NCBI GenBank assembly: GCA_036940085.1
Contig: JALLBK010000262.1
Span: 1-45,359, forward strand
Length of the DNA: 45,359 nucleotides
Direction: 5' to 3'
Source of the DNA: Discostella pseudostelligera
Taxonomy: Eukaryota; Bacillariophyta; Thalassiosirophyceae; Thalassiosirales; Thalassiosiraceae
The notes under the pieces were generated by a model. It was given only the letters and a program-made list of their open reading frames with translations, had not been told where the DNA came from and ran no database searches. Shown in pieces: positions 41,434 to 45,359 of the stretch (position 1 is the stretch's first letter; every line of letters begins with the position of its first letter). Position numbers and translations under genes: made by a program.

Positions 41434-42216
41434 CTATGGTGTTACGGTCCTATCCCTGAAGAATGCATCGAAGTCATCATTGTCGTTGGATGCATCCGGT
41501 ACCTCTGTTGACTGTTCCGATAAAAATGGGTTACTAGGAGGGGGTGCAGCCGATGATGACGATGCATGATCATCCAGACCTATACCAAGAAGATCCTCAG
41601 AATCATCCAATCCAGATGTTTTCCCTCCCACGACCTTGTCAGGATGATTATCACCACCGTCTCCACTTGTGCCCCAACCCATGCTTAGATTTTGCATACC
41701 AAGATCAATGGCATCAGAGTCGTCGGACGTCGATAATCCCCCACCACCCACGGCAGCAGCAGAGGCTGCAGTAGTTGCGGCGGCGGCAGATGTGGCACCA
41801 ATCCCCCCACTATCATTATTATTATTTTGATCCAAATCGGCCAATACATTCGTCAATTTATCATTCACCACCAAACATTCCTCAAATGTCTCATCTTTCA
41901 ACACCCCACCACCCTGTGCGGCAATTTCAATTAATTCTAACATGCGAGGAGCACATGCCTCGAGGAAGCCAATGACAGTGAGCAAAGCTTCATTATTGTT
42001 GTTCGCATCGATACTGTGGCGGTTGCTGGCAAGCATGGATTGACAGAGTGTGATTTGTTCCGAGAGGGTAGATAGATCTTGGAGAATCTTGGTGTCAGGA
42101 TCGAGGGTGCTGCTGCCGCTACTGGTAGTGGTAGTGGCGCTGCTTCGTGGAGGCATCATTTTGTTGTCGGCGGAGGATGGTTGGGAGGAGGTGAAGGAGT
42201 GGGAAGATTGCATCAT
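41434..42216 (-). CDS. GAT-domain protein (TOM1/GGA-like adaptor)
   Basis: An intronless frame of 260 residues from ATG 42216; the frame to 42228 starts at TTG. After a Ser/Thr-rich N-terminus comes a three-helix GAT domain (about 35-125): DTKILQDLSTLSEQITLCQS, ALLTVIGFLEACAPRMLELI and EECLVVNDKLTNVLADLDQ. GAT domains bind ubiquitin and GTPases in endosomal sorting. The rest is Ala/Gly/Asp-rich with SNPFLS and DDFDAFF near the end, short motifs like those that bind clathrin or adaptors. No VHS domain is present upstream, so this is a truncated architecture compared with TOM1 or GGA proteins. Convergent with SEH1. Confidence 0.82.
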   Translation of the reverse strand: MMQSSHSFTSSQPSSADNKMMPPRSSATTTTSSGSSTLDPDTKILQDLSTLSEQITLCQSMLASNRHSIDANNNNEALLTVIGFLEACAPRMLELIEIAAQGGGVLKDETFEECLVVNDKLTNVLADLDQNNNNDSGGIGATSAAAATTAASAAAVGGGGLSTSDDSDAIDLGMQNLSMGWGTSGDGGDNHPDKVVGGKTSGLDDSEDLLGIGLDDHASSSSAAPPPSNPFLSEQSTEVPDASNDNDDFDAFFRDRTVTP

Positions 42217-42334
42217 GGTCTTGATCAATAAATTGGTCTGCGGCTTGCTTCTGCGGTTGCGGCTTGGTGCGCTCCGGCTTCGCTCCGGATTCCGGATCTT
42301 TCCAGATTCGGCCGTAAGTAGTCATACAAAGCAA

Positions 42335-42403
42335 TTACACGTGGCAGTTGCTGCCCTTACACGTGGCATGAATTTGTTATTTGGCGGGAGAGATTTGGCG
42401 GGA
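42335..42403. promoter_or_regulatory. Two TTACACGTGGCA and two TTTGGCGGGA elements
   Basis: TTACACGTGGCA exact at 42335-42346 and 42357-42368 (22 bases apart); GGCGGGA at 42383-42389 and 42397-42403. The second lies in TTTGGCGGGAAA, a classical E2F-type site. They lie between the divergent GAT (42216) and PPR (42516) starts. Confidence 0.6.
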
Positions 42404-42515
42404 AATTTTGGCGACCACCACCATCCACCACCCGAGTTTCAATCACCTTGCATCAAGCAAACACAACACACAATTATTATTGCAGCGGCAATGATAGGTT
42501 ACCATTGCCATCGAC

Positions 42516-45179
42516 ATGGTCCTATTTCCACTAGGATTCACCGTCATTCTACTGATGGCGGTAAAGGCCACGGGAGATAGAAGAAATGGCGTATTATCTC
42601 ATACCCATCGCTCTAATTCAAATTCACAGTGCTTCGTTAACCCCCGACGTCATCGTCATGAACATCACCTCGTCGGTAGGTGCCAGATATGCACATCACG
42701 AGTAGCCACCACTGCGGCGGCTGTGAAACTTGGCAAAGAAACTTCCAACAGCAGCAGCTATCCCTCTCATCCTCATCCTTACGGTAAAGCTACAAAAAGA
42801 ACAAAGCCACAGATACCAGCCAACGATGACGATGCAAATAATAGTATCATGCAACTCAAATTTCTCGAGGCACAAAATGTCGAAGTGCAATTATTAGACG
42901 CTGTACATAAAATGAATCGCATTCGACAAGGACAACGAATTTTACCAATGGATCAAAAGATTGTATTTCCATCCGTTAGACAGTGTAATGCAGGTAAATG
43001 CGATGTATGGGCGTGTGATGATTGCATATCCATTTCCTTTTTGCAAATCTCATGATTGATTTGCTTATTCGAATCATTTTAATAGCACTGGCGACATTTG
43101 GAGATGCAGGTGAATTCCGTCGAGCACTTACATTATTTATGCAGATGAAGAAGTCGGTATCATTGTACAGATTGACGAACGACACATCCAAAAATACAGA
43201 TGGAACGGAGATTGATGCAGGCCCAAAGCCAACATTGGTCACGTACTCCACACTCATGTCACGGGCGGTTAGTTTGGGAAAGCCTAAGGTGGCATTGCGG
43301 CTGTGGAATTTGATGTCGAATCAGCCAAACTTCTATACAAAAGTGAGCAGTTCAGGGAAGCGTCAATATGTCACCGACAACACAAAGGTGGATGGGAGTG
43401 AGGATGGTAGAATAGAAGAGGAAGACGATATAGTGCTGCCAGATGTTATATTCTGCAACACCCTCATGAATGCATATGCAAAACTTGGTGATCATGCATC
43501 CGCACGATCAATTTTAAATGCGATGGTGGGGAGTACCGACATCCATGGATTTACATGTCACGACGGTATACCTCGTACTGAACCAACTGTGGTCACATAC
43601 AACACGCTCGCGGATGCATGCAAGGTAGCCGGAGAATTAGGCGCGGGGCTTGAAGTGCTGGAGTTAATGACATCGCATGCACAGTCCAAAGGAGACCGCT
43701 CTCTGATGCCCGATGCTAGGACATACACCATGCTCATTTCCGCGGTGGCACGCAAGAAGAAGAATGAGAATGAAGCACGAGATGTGCGCAGTGGTGGTGA
43801 GAAAGATCCGGATATGGCATTCGCTTTATTGAATCGCATGATCAACGAAGGGATCACGCCCAATGGCATGACATTTTGTGCCCTGATTGATGTGTGTAGC
43901 CGATGTCAACGAACGGATTTGGCCCTAAATGGGTTGCAACTCATGCTAAAGCAAAAGTCGAAAACGAAACTGACATCACAAACCCTATTCAATGAGGTCG
44001 GAGCATGGACATCTGCCATTAACGCCTGTGGCAAATCCGGTAGAACAGACACGGCCATAAAACTATTCCGGACGATGCAAAAGTTTGGTGTGAAACCCAA
44101 TTCAGTGACATGCGGATGCCTTGCCGATTGCCTCCTTAAGGCAACCCCAATACGAATGACCGAAACTCTAGAGGTGTTGCAATACATGAAGAGTGAAAAG
44201 TTGGTCCCAGGACCAGCAATGTACACCAGTTTGATGGGGATTGCCATGACATTGGCCGAAGGAGAGAACAAAAGCGTCATTAGGAAAGATGGTCTTCAGG
44301 TTCAGATTATCGACAAAACCGATAGGAAAGCTAGTCAATCTACCTTTGATGACAAAGTGGATAGTACACCCGAAGCAATCGTATTGTATACTGAATTAAT
44401 GCGATGCCTCATCCACGATGGCAATGACAACATGCTACTGAAAGTATTCCTTGTCTTCCAAGAGATGCGAAATGCTGGTGCCACTCCCGATGTGGCATGC
44501 TACAATACACTCCTTCGAGCGTGCACATTGAGTGGCGACATTGAAAAGGCCCGTGATGTGCTACAGCGCATGGTTGCTGATGNTCCTTCGAGCGTGCACA
44601 TTGAGTGGCGACATTGAAAAGGCCCGTGATGTGCTACAGCGCATGGTTGCTGATGGAGTTGAGCCAACGCGGAATACATGGAGAGGTACATTGAAGTCGG
44701 CGCGGAAGGCAAAACGCTCTGACATTGCGGATTTTATTTGGGATGCTGCCGTGATGCATCAGAGCAAAGACAAAGATTACATTCCATTTGTTCCAACGGT
44801 ATCCGATGTCGAATTGCTAATGACTGTCTACGTCAACGAGCTTGGAAGTACCAACGATCATGAAGTCCGCTGTGTACTCAACAAGAAAATTATGAGCCTG
44901 TATGAAGGAATACTATCAAAGTCTGACGAGAGAGGTCTTCATCATGTATCAGTGAGTTTTGACAAAGTTGAAGAAAATGAAGAATTTATGCTGGCAGTTA
45001 TCCGAGCAGCTGTGTCTTTCGAATTGCATGGTACCTCTGAATTAGAGAAGACGAACGCGAAAAATCTCGCTTGCGAAATAGCTGGTCTTGAAGTATTCCA
45101 GCGACGTCTAGGTTCCAGTGTCGATAGGGCGAGTAAGAAGGCACTTCAGATTGCACAGGGTTGGCTGTATAGCTACTGA
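42516..45179 (+). CDS. Pentatricopeptide repeat protein, organelle RNA factor
   Basis: Exons 42516-42993 and 43086-45179. With the 73-base artefact at the N (44583) removed it reads 832 residues without a break. The N-terminus is hydrophobic (MVLFPLGFTVILLMAVKATG), a possible signal peptide leading to the plastid, though no Phe motif follows. PPR units are clear: TLVTYSTLMSRAVSLGKPKV, DVIFCNTLMNAYAKLGDHAS, TVVTYNTLADACKVAGELGA, DARTYTMLISAVARKK, NGMTFCALIDVCSRCQRTDL, GAWTSAINACGKSGRTDTAI, NSVTCGCLADCLLKATP and DVACYNTLLRACTLSGDIEK. Such proteins bind organelle RNA base by base and act in processing, stability or translation. Exon 1 ends after AATGCAG, with the acceptor AATAG at 43085; phases agree. 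Confidence 0.88.
44511..44655 (+). repeat. Exact 72-base direct repeat around N: contig-overlap artefact
   Basis: Bases 44511-44582 and 44584-44655 are identical around one N. Deleting 73 bases restores the PPR frame so that VADGVEPTRNTW follows directly. The arm length equals that of 19163-19307. Confidence 0.93.
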
Positions 45180-45359
45180 CAGAGGATTGACAGCCATTAT
45201 ATATTTTACCCGTGGCGGTGATTTCGATGTTCGTCAATGGCTGTTCGGTACTTAGGCTGACTGTTCTTCGAGCCGTGCTCCGCGCCCTTAACCAAGTCAA
45301 CTACCGTAAAACACGCAGCATAAGCAAAACGTTTATTAAGCAACACGCGAAAATATTTA
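45180..45359. other. 3' flank of the PPR gene
   Basis: Short AT-rich downstream sequence with no gene seen; probably the 3' untranslated region. Confidence 0.4.

Overview
This looks like nuclear DNA of a centric diatom, most likely Thalassiosirales. The grounds are short GT-AG introns inside otherwise compact genes, two proteins with a signal peptide ending in a diatom-type plastid motif (Phe directly after the cleavage site), a digalactosyldiacylglycerol synthase, and several proteins of types seen mainly in diatoms. I can support 20 protein genes plus one weak partial gene at the left edge. I see no tRNA, rRNA, transposon or CRISPR array.

Layout, left to right: a possible partial gene leaving the left edge (-); ribosomal stalk protein P1 (-) and eIF2 alpha (+), divergent; a secreted protein (+); a 1318-residue protein with an interrupted ubiquitin-like fold (-); two tandem dual-specificity phosphatase paralogs (-); an unknown 585-residue protein (+); RNA polymerase subunit RPB10 (+); a predicted plastid amino-acid transporter (-) divergent from a sulfatase with two microexons (+); DGDG synthase (-); GET4 (+); a glycosyltransferase-like protein (-) divergent from a DUF1826 protein (+); the E3 ligase Listerin/LTN1 (+); a divergent pair of small paralogs; a plastid-targeted membrane protein (-) divergent from nucleoporin SEH1 (+); a GAT-domain adaptor (-) divergent from a pentatricopeptide-repeat protein (+). 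Most multi-exon models were built by hand; every junction below was checked for splice sites and reading-frame phase.

Functional themes: protein synthesis and quality control (P1, eIF2 alpha, GET4, LTN1, the ubiquitin-like protein) and plastid biology (DGDG synthase, transporter, plastid membrane protein). These are neighbours, not an operon.

The least expected signals are non-coding. Intergenic regions repeatedly carry TCCCGCC/GGCGGGA (E2F-like), and a 12-mer with a CACGTG core occurs four times exactly, often beside the first motif. TGACGTCA-type bZIP sites lie near three gene starts.

The assembly holds three single-N joins. Two (19235, 44583) are flanked by exact 72-base direct repeats that break the sulfatase and PPR genes; these are almost certainly contig-overlap artefacts. 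The third (5043) looks like a real gap.
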